A stretch of DNA of 64,000 bases from Adiantum capillus-veneris (GCA_014529385.2 CM043944.1:76839884-76903883), one strand, 5' to 3'. Numbered from the stretch's first letter, positions 10,600 through 23,319 are shown. Translations and numbers: made by a program. Notes: generated by a model not told the origin, from the sequence alone.

Positions 10600-10818
10600 A
10601 AATGCTCACAAAACATCACAACATAAATTGCTATGAACCAAATCTAGAGAATTTCTGAACTCTTGATGTAATGACAAGGAATTTTTCCTAGCTCGCTTGC
10701 TATAGATGCAATCCTCACATAAACTGAAATCAAAATAGTTTAACACAGGTAAGTAGCCCAAACATTGAAGGATATTCATTCCTTTCTGGCTCATATGGCC
10801 TAGCCAGCTATTCCACAA
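10600..10818 (-). pseudogene. C1 GAG-pre-integrase domain fragment
   Basis: The minus strand encodes WNSWLGHMSQKGMNIL, then CEDCIYSKRARKNS and LVHSNLC. This is the GAG-pre-integrase domain with its HHCC zinc site in the spaced pattern LGHxS...CxxC, leading to the first integrase strand. The first zinc His (W H xR xGH) is replaced, since the sequence has WNSWLGH. After LVHSNLCCDVL a stop follows and the integrase core is not present. Confidence 0.8.
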
Positions 10819-10929
10819 CTCGGTAGAAGGCTACATAGATAGAACTCTCTTTGACTGAAGATACAGAAAAGAGTACAATGATCCAGATTTGTGACCTTTT
10901 ATGAAAACCAAGTTTGCCCTATGCACCAT

Positions 10930-11240
10930 TCAAGAACCATCGCCAAAAGCAGTAGTATAGCCTAGAGCATCAAGTTGACCAGCTGACACCAAACTCTTAG
11001 TCAGTTTAGGAACATGTCTGACTCCATGAAGCATAAATTCAGTGCCATTCATCATGCATAATTTGAAATCTCCCATATCGATTATATCAAGCTGATAGGA
11101 ATCTCCAAGCTTGATTGAACCATGCATAGTATTATATGTGGAGAACCATTTCCTATGGGGAGTAACATGTAAACAAGCACCTAAATTGATGATCCAATTT
11201 TACGCATAACTCTTATCAAGAGCCAATAACATATATGCAC
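10930..11240 (-). pseudogene. C1 aspartic protease fragment
   Basis: This is the copia protease that would cut the gag-pol polyprotein. The minus strand near 11210 reads WIINLGACLHVTPHRKWFS, which corresponds to the conserved WxxDSGAxxHxT. The catalytic Asp-Ser pair has become Asn-Leu, so the enzyme is dead. It continues MHGSIKLGDSYQLDIIDMGD and HGVRHVPKLTKSLVSAGQLD, the typical copia segment before GAG-pre-integrase. Sequence homologous to copia stops near 11285. Confidence 0.82.
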
Positions 11241-11284
11241 TCAAATTGGAGGTGAAAACAAGCACATTTGATGGTTGTTTCACG

Positions 11285-11616
11285 TTGGTGCAGCCAAATA
11301 CTGTCTACCCGCTGATAGACCAGATGCTGAAAGCTAGCAGGGTTATGGCAGAGTCCTTATGCAGATACATGATGCAAGATTAAGCAGGCACCACCAGGAT
11401 GTGTATGCAAAGTGTGGCATTTGGGAGGTCAAAGATGGGTTTCAACCCTACTAGATGGAGAATCTTAGAAATGTCTAAAAGGACCGCTTATCAGTTTCTG
11501 TTGCAACTATCAATGTTTTGCAACTCTTAGATTTGGGGCTATAAGAAGCTCAAGGTTGTGGTAAATCAAGGCGGTAGTACTATTCTTGATATGCAAAGCT
11601 CAAGATGGATGTTCGG
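11285..11616. other. Left end of uncharacterised insert in C1 (continues at 17350)
   Basis: Copia homology is lost here and resumes at about 19190 with gag. This stretch and 17350-19185 together form an insert of about 2.2 kb that was itself the target of G2. No ORF of note, no terminal inverted repeat and no LTR ends were recognised. Confidence 0.4.
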
Positions 11617-11769
11617 TGTCAAGACAACGGCAAGGCTGGACTAGACAAGGGCAAGGGCAAGCTAGGCAGTGTGGAGAGGGAGTCCAACTAGGGCAAAGGG
11701 CTAGGAGCCATGCTATATAGTGGGTGGTTGGGAGGTGGACTCCTAGGTTCTAGTTCCCCTTGTCTAACA
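11617..11769 (+). repeat. G2 5' LTR and adjoining primer-binding site
   Basis: The LTR begins TGTCAAGACAACGGC and ends CTTGTCTAACA. A TATA-like GCTATATAGTGGG lies near 11713-11725. Immediately downstream is TTGGTATCAAGATCAAGG (11770-11787), which resembles the initiator-Met tRNA primer site (TGGTATCAGAGC). The LTR is very short for a gypsy element. Confidence 0.9.
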
Positions 11770-11787
11770 TTGGTATCAAGATCAAGG

Positions 11788-12563
11788 TCCCTTTTTTGGG
11801 AAGGCACAGCCGTGGAGGAGGGGATCCACACAATTCTTGCATGTTGTTTTGCATGTCGGGGTCAAGGAGGCGTGGAGCTCACCCCCTGAGAGGAGGACGA
11901 CAGGGCCCAAGGCGTGGACAACATCCCTTGTGAGGAGAACCCGCCTGTCCTTGGCGACCTGCACCAAACTGCGCCCTTGCGGGCTCTATGGTATTGCGCC
12001 GGCATGGGGAACATTTCCCGTGCTTGTAGTAGGCGGGGATGACCATCATACAAGGCGGGGGGAGCTTTGCTCACCCCCTTGCACTGTCTGCGGGCTACCA
12101 TAGCCAGTGAGAAAGGTGCTTTTCATACCCGACGGGCGCCCAACCCCATTGGGGGTTAGTGGCCACGTTTTTTTCAACAAACTAGGGACGGTACGCATGG
12201 TGGGGTACCCCCCCTCCCTCTTGTGAAGCTTCGAAAAATCTCAACATCCCGACACGGCCGGCAAGTACATACACCACACAAATTCTCTGCGTATGAGCTA
12301 CAGAAAATCAGAGATTTCATAAAGCATCTCAAGGGGAGTTCAAAGTGACATTTTTTCTCAAAATCGATTACGATCGAACGCAATTCTACCCATAATTGAT
12401 TCGCCCACAAGGGATTAAGGAATTCCCTACACGGCTGACATTTCGGATCAATTTCAACTTGGATAATATCAACCTCGACGGGATTAGCAAGGCTAATTAA
12501 ACTTTTCAAGTACTCTCAATCTCAGGTATTTTTTTATTATTCCTTTCATAGCACTATGTCGCC
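11788..12563 (+). other. G2 untranslated leader
   Basis: A leader of about 775 bases lies between the primer site and gag. Its first half is GC-rich and contains a loosely repeated motif (GAGGAGGACGACAGGGCC and GTGAGGAGAACCCGCC). ORFs on both strands here are short and overlap one another, and I do not consider them genes. Confidence 0.6.
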
Positions 12564-13801
12564 ATGGATTCAAATATCAATGTGACTTTTGATCTTGAGC
12601 AAAGTATGCCTGATCCTGCCCATGATGGCCCGCAGCCGGATGCTCTCAAGGAGATTACCCGCGACGCTACGGCAGGTGATGACACTTAAGAATTGCTCGA
12701 CAATCAAGAATTTCGTGCACTTCAGACACGCATATCAGTTATGGAAGGAAATTTTAAATCTTTAAATGAAAATGTCACTAAATTATCCACATTAGTGATT
12801 CAATTAATGCAACAGCAGTCCAAGGGTCCTACTGACACACACATGCATGACCACGTTCTTGCACAAGGGCAAGGCCCTTCTAATCAAGGACAAGGTCCAA
12901 CTACTGATACTTTGCACACTCTCATTGCAAAAGAGGTGGATGAATTTTGAAAAACACCAAACCACTGACTTTTAAGGGAGAAGACCGAGACCGCAATAAG
13001 GATGCAGTGAATATCTTTCTCAGTAAGTAGCATGGAATTCACGCTTTATGACGTACTCTGGACGCAGTCAGAGCACTGCAAATGAGCTTAACTCTGGAAG
13101 GCAAGGCCTACAAATGGTGGATGTCTCTCAAGGAGAAGAATATCATACCACAAAGTTGGGCAGCTATTGAAGCTATGTTTTGCAAAGAATTTTTGCCTAC
13201 AAATGAGGCCGATCGGAATTGGACGGCTTGGGAAACGTGTTCCATGCGCCAATATCCATCATTACTTGAATATATATCTCACTATCGGGATGTTATCCTC
13301 AAGTTGGAAGGATTAGATAACTTTCAGCAAGTACGGGGATATATACGTGGTCTGACACCAGAGCTTAAGAAGCACGTCAAGACCCAAGACCCTAAAACAC
13401 TTGAGGAAGCCATAGTGAAAGCACATATTCACGATGATCCAGATGAAAAGAAAGCACATAATACTCACATGTCTGCTAATACACATGGTAATACATGCAC
13501 ACCGTATGGGCAAAATAAAAGGAAATTTATAGTAGCCAATTCAGAAGCATCTAAAAAACCCAAGGGGTCCAGAGGTCCTCTCTCTCTTGAGGACTTTGAT
13601 AAAGCTATGTTTCAATGTTTAGGAAGCGGTCATGGCAAAAAGGATTGTCCCAAGGGGAAATCTGTTGCCCATGGCAAGGAGAGAGCAGTGCACACGGTGC
13701 AACTGCTACCTCTTGAGTCTTCCTCACGATTCTCTACAGTGGAAGTATTACACACAGAGGTGGTGCATGAATGTTGTCTCACAGCTTCCATGTGGCAATA
13801 A
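12564..13801 (+). pseudogene. G2 gag
   Basis: Capsid and nucleocapsid protein. The first Met at 12564 opens MDSNINVTFDLEQSMPDP, but a stop near 12688 interrupts it. The next piece (12693-12950) has a coiled coil, ISVMEGNFKSLNENVTKLS. The capsid piece (13082-13801) has LTLEGKAYKWWMSLKEKN and FCKEFLPTNEADRNWTAW, which match the Retrotrans_gag fold, and a nucleocapsid remnant CLGSGHGKKDCPKGK, where one Cys of the CCHC knuckle is missing. At least two stops or frameshifts separate the pieces. Confidence 0.82.
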
Positions 13802-14267
13802 AACTTTGGACCACACGAGTTAGTACGTATGCACGGATCTTTGCAAGGGCACAAGGTGCGCATCTTGGTAGATGACGGTGCTACTCAATTTCATCAATTA
13901 CAGAATGGGGAAAAACCTCAAATTGCCTCAAACTCCAAGTACCCACCGCTACAAGGTAGCAATGATGAATGGACATGATACCGAAATCTGGGAGACTCAA
14001 GTCTAAGCTGTTCCGTTGGAAGTACAAGGTTACTCCACATCCTTGTATTTTCAGGTTATGAACATGGAGAGGGCAGATGTGGTCCTTGGTAGGGAATGGT
14101 TACATAGCCTAGGACCATCACTGAAGCGTAGCTATGGGCACAACAGCTTGATATTCGAATCCCATGGCGCACATGTGTTGTTGTTAGGAGAGAAGGATGT
14201 ACCTTCTTCACCATTGATATGTACAGCTGAGCTTATGCAGCTCGTTTCTGATAATGAAATAGATTAA
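13802..14267 (+). pseudogene. G2 aspartic protease fragment
   Basis: Near 13850 the plus strand encodes HKVRILVDDGATQFH, matching the protease active-site loop (LVDSGAT) with Ser replaced by Asp. From 14016 a clear stretch reads VMNMERADVVLGREWLHSLG, the conserved C-terminal half (D-V-V-L-G-x-x-W-L). Frames are broken between the two. The piece lies in the expected place between gag and RT. Confidence 0.75.
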
Positions 14268-14444
14268 GTTTTTTTGTGTTACTCATTGTCTCATTTTCTC
14301 TCTAACATTGAATCTGTTGAACATTCCTCAATGCCGCATGCTTCTCTCTCATCTCTTCCACCAATGGCTACTTCCAAACAAGCAAACGTTACTAGTGAGC
14401 TACAAAAATTATTAAAGTAATTTCAAGATGTTTTTCCTAATGAT

Positions 14445-15048
14445 TTGCCACTAGGATTACCGCCGACACGATCGGTGCAACATAGAATTGATGTGGTTGC
14501 AGGCTGTAAACCTGTCAGTGAATCGCCCTACCGTATGAGTTACTCTGAAGCTGCTGAGGTGGAACATCAGCTTGCTGACTACCTTAGCAGAGGGTTAATA
14601 CAACCCAGTTCTTCACCATGGGCTTCTCCTATCCTATTAGTGAAGAAAAAAGATGACAGTATGCGTATGTGCGTAGACTATCATGGCTTAAATGCGGCTA
14701 CGGTTAAGAACAAGTACCCATTGCCACGAGTAGATAAGTTGTTCAACAAACTCACTCATGCTTGCATTTTTAGGAAAATAGACTTGCGGTCAGGTTATCA
14801 CCAAGTCCGTATTCGACTTGCTGATATACCCAAAACTGCATTTCGAACAAGGTTTGGACACTAAGATGATGCCCTTTGGGTTAACTAATGCACCCACAAC
14901 ACTCATGACACTTATGGATAGTGTCTTGAAGCCGTACTTGGGTAAATTTGTCATTTTGTTTCTCGATAACATTCTACTCTACAATGCTTTTGAAGAAGAA
15001 CACTTACAACATCTTAGGCAGGTTGTTCGAGTTGTTACGAACAAATAA
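14445..15048 (+). pseudogene. G2 reverse transcriptase
   Basis: The region encodes [59 protein letters not shown] and [15 protein letters not shown], all canonical gypsy RT motifs, then in a shifted frame MMPFGLTNAPTTLMTLMD. The catalytic box reads ILFLDNILLY, so the second Asp of YLDD is Asn. One frameshift lies near 14855-14865. Between 15048 and 15054 a segment that normally links RT to RNase H has been lost. Confidence 0.88.
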
Positions 15049-15053
15049 ATTAT

Positions 15054-15611
15054 ATGCCAAGGAATCTAAGTGTTACAGATTTTTTTAGGATTTGCAGGTT
15101 TTTAACGAGGTTCATTAAAAACTATGTTAATATTGTTGTTCCCATGAAGGATCAACTGAAAGGCAAAGGAAAAGCTTTTCACAAGGGACCTGCTCAACAG
15201 CACAGTTTTGATACGCTCAAGGATGCATTAGCTGTAGCTCCCATACTAGCTATTGTAGATCCTTTGAAACCATTTGTTTTGGAAAAGGATGCCAGTAACC
15301 ATGCTATTGGAGCAGTCCTGTTACAAGATGGATGGCCAATTGCATTTGAAAGCAAGAAGCTTGATGCAGCTCAGCAGAACTACTCTGCTTATGAGCGTGA
15401 ACTCTATGCAATAGTGTCTGCCTTAAAAACATGGCGGCATTATCTGTATGGTGCTCAGTTTGAGATTGTGTTTGACCACGAAAGCATCAAATGGTTTATA
15501 CAACAAACGGATTTGAAGGGTCGGAAATCCAAGTGGGATGAATTCTTCAGGAATATGATGCCAAGCTCCGATATCGTAAAGGTCGATACAATGTGGTGGC
15601 TGAAGCTCTAA
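15054..15611 (+). pseudogene. G2 RNase H domain
   Basis: This is the gypsy-type RNase H that follows RT. It contains FRICRFLTRFIKNYVNIVVP (connection), DPLKPFVLEKDASNHAIGAV (first Asp changed context: EKDAS where xTDAS is usual), AQQNYSAYERELYAIVSALK (catalytic Glu) and IVFDHESIKWFIQQTDLKGR (third acidic site). The ORF is open for 185 codons and shifts frame into integrase near 15600. Confidence 0.85.
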
Positions 15612-16460
15612 GTCGTATGTCGGAGATCAATTCTCTCTTGTTCACGAAACTTTGTAGTGAATTTGTGGATTCTCTCAAAGGCAAATATGAGCATGATGAA
15701 GCATATTCCAAAGTGTGGAGCCATGTACAAATGAGGGATTCTTCTCACTCCAATGATGGTAGTGTAACGTTAACCTCCACACCTAGTTCTCCTCTATCGA
15801 GTGATGAACTACAGCGATGGAAGCATTTCACCATCGACAATGGGTACCTACTCCATAAGGGGAGAGTTTGTGTACCGACGGACACAGACATTCGGTGCCA
15901 TATTCTTTATGAATGTCATGATAGTCCAAGTACAGGGCACCCGAGTATTAGAAAAACTTATGCTCTCGTACAACGACAATTTTACTAGCCATGTATACAT
16001 AGCTTTATTCAAGCTTATATCTTGCATTGCCAAAAATGTCAAGTTAACAAAGCAGAGCGCCTGAAAGCAGGAGGACTCTTACATCCTTTGGAGATTCCCA
16101 ATGGAAAATGGCTAAGTATCTCTATGGACTTTATTGTGGGTTTACCAACCACTGTATGAGGTCATGACTTGGTATGGGTGGTCGTAGACCGGTTGACTAA
16201 ACTATGTAAATTTATTCCAACAAAATCAATGGTTAAGACACCATAATTAGCTAAGTTATTTGTGGACAATCTATACAAGTTGTATGGTTTGCCAAGTAAC
16301 ATTGTCAGTGATCGTGATCCCAAGTTTAAAAGTCACTTTTGGAGGGCTGTGTTTAAACCATTGGGTACACAACTGAACCTCAGTACAGCCGATCAAACCG
16401 AAACAGATGGTCAGACGAACGAGATAATCAAGTGCTAGAGGATATGCTAAGAGCATACGT
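15593..16460 (+). pseudogene. G2 integrase
   Basis: This enzyme inserts element cDNA into the nuclear genome. The N-terminal zinc domain is visible as CHDSPSTGHPSIRKTYALV then, past a stop, CQKCQVNKAE. The core shows SMDFIVGLP and VVVDRLTKLCKFIPTKS, then LYGLPSNIVSDRDPKFKSHF (second Asp) and STADQTETDGQTNEII, where the usual catalytic Glu neighbourhood (DGQTE) reads DGQTN. Several stops break the frame. The order and spacing match Ty3/gypsy. Confidence 0.85.
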
Positions 16461-17190
16461 CAGCAAAAAACAGTCAAACTGGGAAGAATATTTGCCTATT
16501 CTCGAGTTTGCGCCAATAGTGCTAAGCATGTCACAACTAGATTTAGTCCTTTCATGCTCATGTATGGGTTTCAACCTAGGTCACTTGTTACGGTGGGGTT
16601 GCCAACCGAAAATCTCCAACAGGCTAAGGATTTTCTCCAAGACCACATGGATATGCTAAAACTCGCTTGTCAGATGCCCGACAAGCGCAGGATTGGTATA
16701 AGAAGTACACTGATGAGAAACGTCGGCAAGTTATCTTTGAGGAAGGGGAGGAAGTATTTTTACGTGTGCTAGACCATTCAAAAAGCCTGAAAACTGGGCC
16801 AACACCTAAATTATCTCCCCGATATTGTGGGCCTTTCAAAATACTCAAGCGAGTAGGTGATCGTGCCTACAAATTATTGCTACCTACACATTCTCGTATT
16901 CATCCGGTGTTTCACGTAAGCCGTTTATGTAAGCGGTTACATGTGGATGACAATGTCATTGACAAGCAAATTTTGGTTGATTTCGTTGAACCTCCTACCT
17001 TACCGCATGAGCCTGAACGCATTCTCGATTATCATGATTTACGTATGCGTGATCATGTACGTCAACAAGCCTTAATCAAGTGAAAAGATTGACCTGAGAA
17101 AGGTGCCACTTGGAAAAACATTAGTGTTCTCAAGGAGAAGTTTCCCACTTTTGTTTTTAAGGACAAAAACTCTTCTTTAAGGGGGGAGTA
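16461..17190 (+). pseudogene. G2 integrase C-terminus, chromodomain remnant and polypurine tract
   Basis: The plus strand continues with integrase tail motifs: FMLMYGFQPRSLV, LSPRYCGPFKILKRVGDRAY and HSRIHPVFHVSRLCK. After DYHDLRMRDHVRQQALIK comes a decayed chromodomain in which the WKDYP box reads stop-KD-stop-P, then ATWKNISVLKEKFPTF. This suggests a chromovirus lineage. The purine tract AAGGGGGGAGTAA (17179-17191) ends next to the 3' LTR. Confidence 0.82.
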
Positions 17191-17191
17191 A

Positions 17192-17344
17192 TGTCAGGAC
17201 AACGGCAAGGCCGGACTAAACAAGGGCAAGGCCGGGGTAGGCAGTGTGGAAAGGGAGTCCAACTAGGGGAAAGGGCTAGGAGCCATGCTATATAGTGGGT
17301 GGTTGGGAGGTGGACTTCTAGGTTCTAGTTCCCCTTGTCTAACA
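17192..17344 (+). repeat. G2 3' LTR
   Basis: It runs from TGTCAGGACAACGGC to CTTGTCTAACA and matches the 5' LTR over the full 153 bases, with about ten substitutions. TTCGG follows at once, repeating the bases before the 5' LTR. Confidence 0.92.
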
Positions 17345-17349
17345 TTCGG

Positions 17350-19185
17350 CCACATTTACGGCTATACGTCTAACTCAAGAGCAAAGGATGGCCATGCATA
17401 TGATCGATTGGTTGAAGCAAGAAGACAATAAAAGATCTTTACACCATATAGAGAAGGTTCACACTTGAAGGCGAGAAGCTAAGCATGATTTTTTTGAAGT
17501 GGTGGAGCTCAAGGATCAAGGCCGTGCCATGGGTGTGCAGGCAGTGAAGTCAAAGCGGAAAAAGATGATTTTTTTCAACCTTCGACAGCTGTAAACATGT
17601 GAAACGGGACCTAATGGGGATCTTTTAAAAAATAATGGAACTGAAAGCTGAAAATTAAACGAAAAAGAAAAATGTTGTTGTAGGAGGTGGTGACGCTATA
17701 GCAAGAAAGGAGGGAGACGAGGGGCTGGTTGCATGCAGATGAGGTAGCACAACTGGGGGCTTGCATGAAGGAGCTCTAGTTGTGGGGAGCTAGTAGAGAG
17801 CTATAGAGGAGGAGTCGAGAGCGCTGGCAGGTGGCCGAGGGCTGCAGAGGAGGGGTTGGCAGCACCCTATAGGGGAGCTTCATCAAGAGGGCTCGCCAGG
17901 AGCTGCAGGGGGCAACTCCCTGAAGGGTTTCGAGCCTCCAGAGGGGTGTCTTGGTACAGGACAGAGGAGATAAGGCTCTCAAGGAGTTGATTGCGCTATA
18001 TGCATAGAGAGAAGGCCGCAAATGTAGAGAGTGTGGAGGAGACGTTTGTGAAGCAGGTCTGAGGTCTACAAGGGCGCTGTATAGAGGGGAGTGCAGAGAG
18101 GAGAAAGCACTACAGGGAGCACTATAGTAGCCCCGAGAGCTGCAAAAAGAGCACTACACTTGTGGACGACAGACACATGAAGCTTTCGATAGCTTCCCAC
18201 AATTATTCCCACATTCTGAATTACGACAACATCATGAGGTTCTGCGGCCAAGCACCGCACACCTAACTAGGTGTGGTTGGGGGCAGGGGGTTACCGCCCG
18301 GTAGGCGGGGGGGGGGGGACCGGCAGCCCCCTGACCCCAACCGCACCTAGCTAGGTGCGCGGTGCCGAGCCTGTAGAAGCTTATGATGTTGAATACTATG
18401 GGAAAAACCGGGGAAAGAGGACCTTCTTCCCAAAAGGGAAGACATCTTAAAATTCATGTGAGAGGAAGCTATTGTGGAATATGGAAATGAAGGAGGAGAT
18501 TTGAGTTGAAGGCCACGAGGGGTATGCAACAAAGGGCCGCGGCCGTATGCAGTAGAAAGGGAGGTTGCGAGTGCAGAAGTGTTGTTCAAAGTGTTGAGGC
18601 CTGAAGGCTACCAAGAAGAGTGATGGATTAGTCAAAGTTGTTGTCGGTAGAATTGGAAGCGGTATAAGAAGGCAAGCAGTATGGTATCAAATGCTACAAG
18701 GGGAGTGCTATCTGCAAGGATCCATATTTCCATAAGTAGGAGGACAAAGCGAGAAGCTTTTTTCATAGAATTCATCCTTGTAAATGTTCCCATTGAAACA
18801 AGCATGGCCTGCATTATCATATCCTCCTAATTCTTGATATATATCCTATTCCCTCTCGCTCTTGTGCTAATGTGGGGATCGTGTCTCTGAGGTACTTTTA
18901 TGCAAGTGTTATGGTGCCCTCCACTTGAATGTGGTACATGATGAAAATTTCAAAACATCTTTGTGTGTAGTGCATGTCAAAGATGTAGGCAAGGATCTAT
19001 GTGTCGGTCAATTTGTAGTGTGAATGTATGTGGGTGTGTAGTGTCATGGTGACAGATGAAATCTATCATGATTTACTTTATACTTGAGTATATACACTCT
19101 AGGTTGCTTGGGTAGGGGCATGATCAGTAGTCATTTGCAGATTGGGAGTCTAGGTGTGTGTTAAATAGGGGATAGGGGGGTCATG
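17350..19185. other. Right part of uncharacterised insert in C1
   Basis: This 1.8-kb stretch continues the insert begun at 11285. It has no recognisable coding sequence; the ORFs here are short and GC-driven. The 17690-18130 part is rich in loosely repeated AGCTGCAGGGG-like and GAGGAG-like words. It contains the first foldback repeat (18227-18391). A run of about 14 G follows CCGGTAGGC near 18307. No terminal structure was found at the right edge. Confidence 0.4.
18227..18391 (-). repeat. Foldback (hairpin) repeat, copy 1
   Basis: A 165-base near-palindrome: CAACATCATGAG at the left, CTTATGATGTTG at the right, inner arms with ACCTAACTAGGTG and its partner ACCTAGCTAGGTG, and a GC-rich centre of runs of G and C. 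The same structure recurs at 51796 and 52735. Its flanks match those of copies 2 and 3 in inverted orientation (left ACAATTATTCCCACATTCTG, right ATACTATGGGAAAAACC), so the mobile or duplicated unit is larger than the hairpin. Confidence 0.85.
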
Positions 19186-19196
19186 GAATCACTAGG

Positions 19197-20147
19197 CTAT
19201 AGAGAGGCATTTATACTGTGTGTTGGGTGTTTTCCCATTTTCCCCTTTCCAACGTCAAGAACAACTTTTGGAGGTGTAGATTCAACAACATTGATCTCCT
19301 CTATCCTTACACTACTCTTTGGAGAGTCAAACTTCACAATAGCTTTGTCCTTTTCACACTGCAAAACACGGCAATCTTTGTTTAAATGAACTTTCTTACC
19401 ACAATGATAGCCTTCTACATTTCTCAAGTCACAGCCTCAACTCTTGCTACGATTGTGATGATCCTTACAATCATGTGAATGACCACGGCTATGACTATGT
19501 CCACCTCTTTGCCTATATAAATTATGGCCACTTGCCATATATTCATCTCCATGACCCATCACTAACAACAGATTGACATCTAATCTCTTCAGTGAGCATG
19601 CACTAGTAACATCACTGGACTTCATTTTACCACCTAGTATGGAGTTACTAATTGAAGTATATTTAATGTATCCCAAGAAGAAGCCAAAGAGCATAACAAG
19701 AAAATGGATTTCATTTCATCCTCAAAATCCAACCCTTTTGATGTCAATTGGGAAGATGTTCTAATTCACGTGTGCATTAACACTACTACCTTCTTTCATA
19801 TTCAAACGCATAAGGTTCTTCATCAACAAAACTTTGCTAGAAGCACTTTTTCCCTCCCAAGTTGTGCATAGAGAGTCCCAAAGCTTTGGCATTGTAGTCT
19901 TGTCCATAATTGTGAAGAATATGCTCTCACCAACAATTAGATGTAATCTGATTGTGGCCATAGCACGAGCATCCAACTTTTCTCTCCGCTCATCAGTGTA
20001 AGTATTCTCTCTACAGTCTTTCAATGGCACTACCAGGCCCTCATTGACCAAGACATCAATCATATGTTGCTTCCAAATCATATAATTTGTGCCATCAAAC
20101 TTCTTTATATAGTAGTATTCCCTTTCCAAAGCCCTACTAGCATCCAT
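19197..20147 (-). pseudogene. C1 gag (UBN2-type) with zinc knuckle
   Basis: This is the copia capsid protein. The minus strand from the Met at 20147 reads MDASRALEREYYYIKKFDGT, NYMIWKQHMIDVLVNEG, ARAMATIRLHLIVGES and MPKLWDSLCTTWEGKSASSK, the copia gag fold. Further fragments carry a His/Arg-rich segment (GGHSHSRGHSHDCKDHHNRS) and a knuckle remnant, YHCGKKVHLNKDCRVLQC, in which the first Cys is Tyr. Frames break near 19760 and 19430. It is the missing 5' coding part of C1, and the protease follows 7.9 kb away beyond an insertion. Confidence 0.85.

Positions 20148-21795
<1,648 letters not shown>

Positions 21796-21882
<87 letters not shown>
21796..21882. repeat. (TG)n microsatellite at left edge of the Penelope-like array
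   Basis: About 87 bases of pure TG repeat. The first array repeat (A1) begins immediately after it at TTCCAATAACAATATAAC. A matching but longer (TG)n tract bounds the array on the right (35415-35594). Confidence 0.97.
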
Positions 21883-22856
21883 CCAATAACAATATAACAT
21901 ATACACCAAAGAATCCTTTTGAATTACAAAAGACACTAGAAACTATGTCAATGAAAAGGTGGTATAATTCCCATTCATAGTACAAAAAGGACTTTATACA
22001 CAAGTGCTGAAATCAAGGGCTAGAAGATATAATAGTCCGTCATCTTCGAGCCAAGGAACTTTGAAAACCATAGTTGAGCAGGTAACCCTCACCTGCACCC
22101 ATGGAAACAACAAAACTTTTAGTTAGCATTGGTATCGTATGCAGGTGATGCATGGGTATCCCACATGTTATAGATGTCACCCACCTAAATTGTTTTCAAA
22201 GATAAATAATAAGAAATGTGAAGCTACTTATATATTCAGAGATGTTTTCATATACAAGCCCCTTTAGCTTTGCAAGCTCTCATGAGATAAGGCCGGACCA
22301 TACAAGCTGTTATTTTAAGCTCCACAAGTGTGTCAACCCCACTATATAGGGTCATACACTAGATATTTAGGCAAAACCTCTATCAATAAAACCGCCTCTC
22401 AAGGTCACATTTAAGAAGATACAACCTTTCAATGCTTCTTTACATGCTTATAACAAACCGTAGAAATGGATTGAAAAATATCCCTAGACTCAAAAAGTGA
22501 ATTTTAAGCCAAAGTCATATATACCAAAAGGGTGTTCATATAAATGTATATGATAGGAAAAAACAATTCCTAACTCACAAGGTGAGTAAAAAACCAATGA
22601 TGTAAATACAAAAACATCTCAAGAGAAGTTGTCATTAAAGTACCTCTACCGTAATATATATGCATGAGAGTTTTCCCATACCAACACATGAATCACAACC
22701 CCCATTAATTAGTTCAGACAATAGTCCATTTTAATGCAAAAACGTCACTTGAGATTGAGTCCGAGCAGCCAGCTCCACAATAGCTTGCTTTATCCATGCC
22801 CTTTGTCATAGATCAAACACTTGACATTACCTCTTGCAAGTAAAACCTTCACAGTT

Positions 22857-23144
22857 GGGTGAAAGCATGTTAACCTGTCATGCTTTTTCATGTCCCGGAC
22901 AATGCTAACTAGCACAATTTTGACATATGCTAACTAGTACAATAACTTGAGCTACATCTCCAAGATCTATGACATATAATATATCAATAGAAAGCACTTG
23001 AAATAAGGAATCCAAATGTACAACCTCCGACAAATTGTGACATTATTTGTAAAAATTTTACCAGACGGCCAACTTTTTGAAGATGTGCTAACTTGAAACT
23101 GCTAACTAGCACAAGAAGCGTGACAGGTTAACATGCTTTCAGCC
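22857..23144. mobile_element. MITE inserted in repeat A1, with empty site in A2
   Basis: The terminal inverted repeats are GGGTGAAAGCATGTTAACCT at the left and GGCTGAAAGCATGTTAACCT read from the right, extending to about 27 bases. AGTT is present on both sides (22853-22856, 23145-23148) and only once at the corresponding place in A2 (26041-26044), which shows the empty site. The length is 288 bp, with no coding sequence. The superfamily is not clear; a four-base duplication is unusual. Confidence 0.85.
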
Positions 23145-23319
23145 AGTTCTAATGTGCAAACAACTCCCAAGAACATACACAACCAATGTTAAGTGAGCAT
23201 ATAAAGCTCACCTCTTTATAGGTTTTGGAGCATATAGCCACCGTCCTTCACAGTCGTATGGAAGCCCGGTTTCAAGAGGGGATGGTGTAGCAGCGCTGCC
23301 TTGTACAGAGAGAGAGGGG

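Larger units (their letters stand above)
11617..17344 (+). mobile_element. Ty3/gypsy chromovirus-like element G2, complete with both LTRs
   Basis: Two 153-bp LTRs (11617-11769 and 17192-17344) enclose, in order, a primer-binding site, gag, protease, RT, RNase H, integrase and a decayed chromodomain. TTCGG is duplicated directly outside both LTRs (11612-11616, 17345-17349). The LTRs differ at about ten positions by eye (roughly 93 percent identity), so the insertion is not very recent. pol is broken by many stops and frameshifts. It sits inside the unknown insert of copia C1. Confidence 0.92.

Noticed and set aside
11285-19185. Helitron as the identity of the unknown insert
   Set aside because: No TC start, CTRR end or adjoining 3' hairpin at the estimated boundaries on either strand.
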